6,813 nt of DNA from Gammaproteobacteria bacterium UBA4475. Its GTDB lineage: Bacteria > Pseudomonadota > Gammaproteobacteria > Pseudomonadales > Azotimanducaceae. Within the stretch, counting starts at the first letter, position 1, and each line of letters opens with the position of its first letter. Location of the stretch: contig DGOD01000046.1 in NCBI GenBank assembly GCA_002389265.1, positions 1 to 6,813 of the forward strand, in the 5' to 3' direction. Shown here piece after piece: positions 6,805-6,813 of the stretch. The notes beneath the pieces were generated by a model. That model was not told where the DNA came from. It did not search any database and worked only from the letters and a program-made list of their open reading frames with translations. The position numbers were made by a program, and so were the translations under genes.

Positions 6805-6813
6805 TCTATGTTT

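Overview
The window looks like part of an integrated mobile element (integrative element, phage-plasmid or prophage remnant) in a proteobacterium, most likely a gammaproteobacterium. The reasons are moderate GC content judged by eye, strong GGAGG-type ribosome binding sites, an AlpA-family regulator typical of such elements, an IS256-family transposase, and a phage-style DNA replication cassette. No gene here is a chromosomal marker, so the host genus cannot be named.

Layout. Positions 1-401 (+ strand) hold the last third of an IS256/Mutator-family transposase cut by the window edge, followed by a probable IS terminal inverted repeat near 411-434. About 145 bases without a gene follow, with a weak candidate terminator. 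From 6704 down to 580 runs one tightly packed minus-strand operon, in transcription order: an AlpA-type small DNA-binding protein (72 aa); a predicted OB-fold single-strand DNA-binding protein (169 aa); a Toprim plus DUF3631 primase/helicase-like protein (846 aa); a family-A DNA polymerase with a 3'-5' exonuclease domain but no 5' nuclease (about 655 aa); and an uncharacterised protein of about 272 aa with an N-terminal NAQKSTGPKS motif. Three of the four junctions are short overlaps or gaps under 40 nt. The fourth is a 52-nt gap with its own ribosome binding site. The rightmost 100 bases are the leader of the operon and contain a perfect 12-bp inverted repeat nested in a wider dyad.

How the genes may work together (inference). 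The AlpA-like protein could switch the operon or excision. The SSB-like protein, the Toprim/ATPase protein and the polymerase together supply strand coating, priming/unwinding and synthesis, so the element may encode its own core replisome. The strongest unexplained signal is a cluster of the octamer CCGCTACC / GGTAGCGG, seven exact copies in both orientations within 226 bases, at the 3' end of the primase/helicase gene. It encodes a low-complexity tail and could be an intragenic origin, by analogy with the iterons inside lambda gene O.
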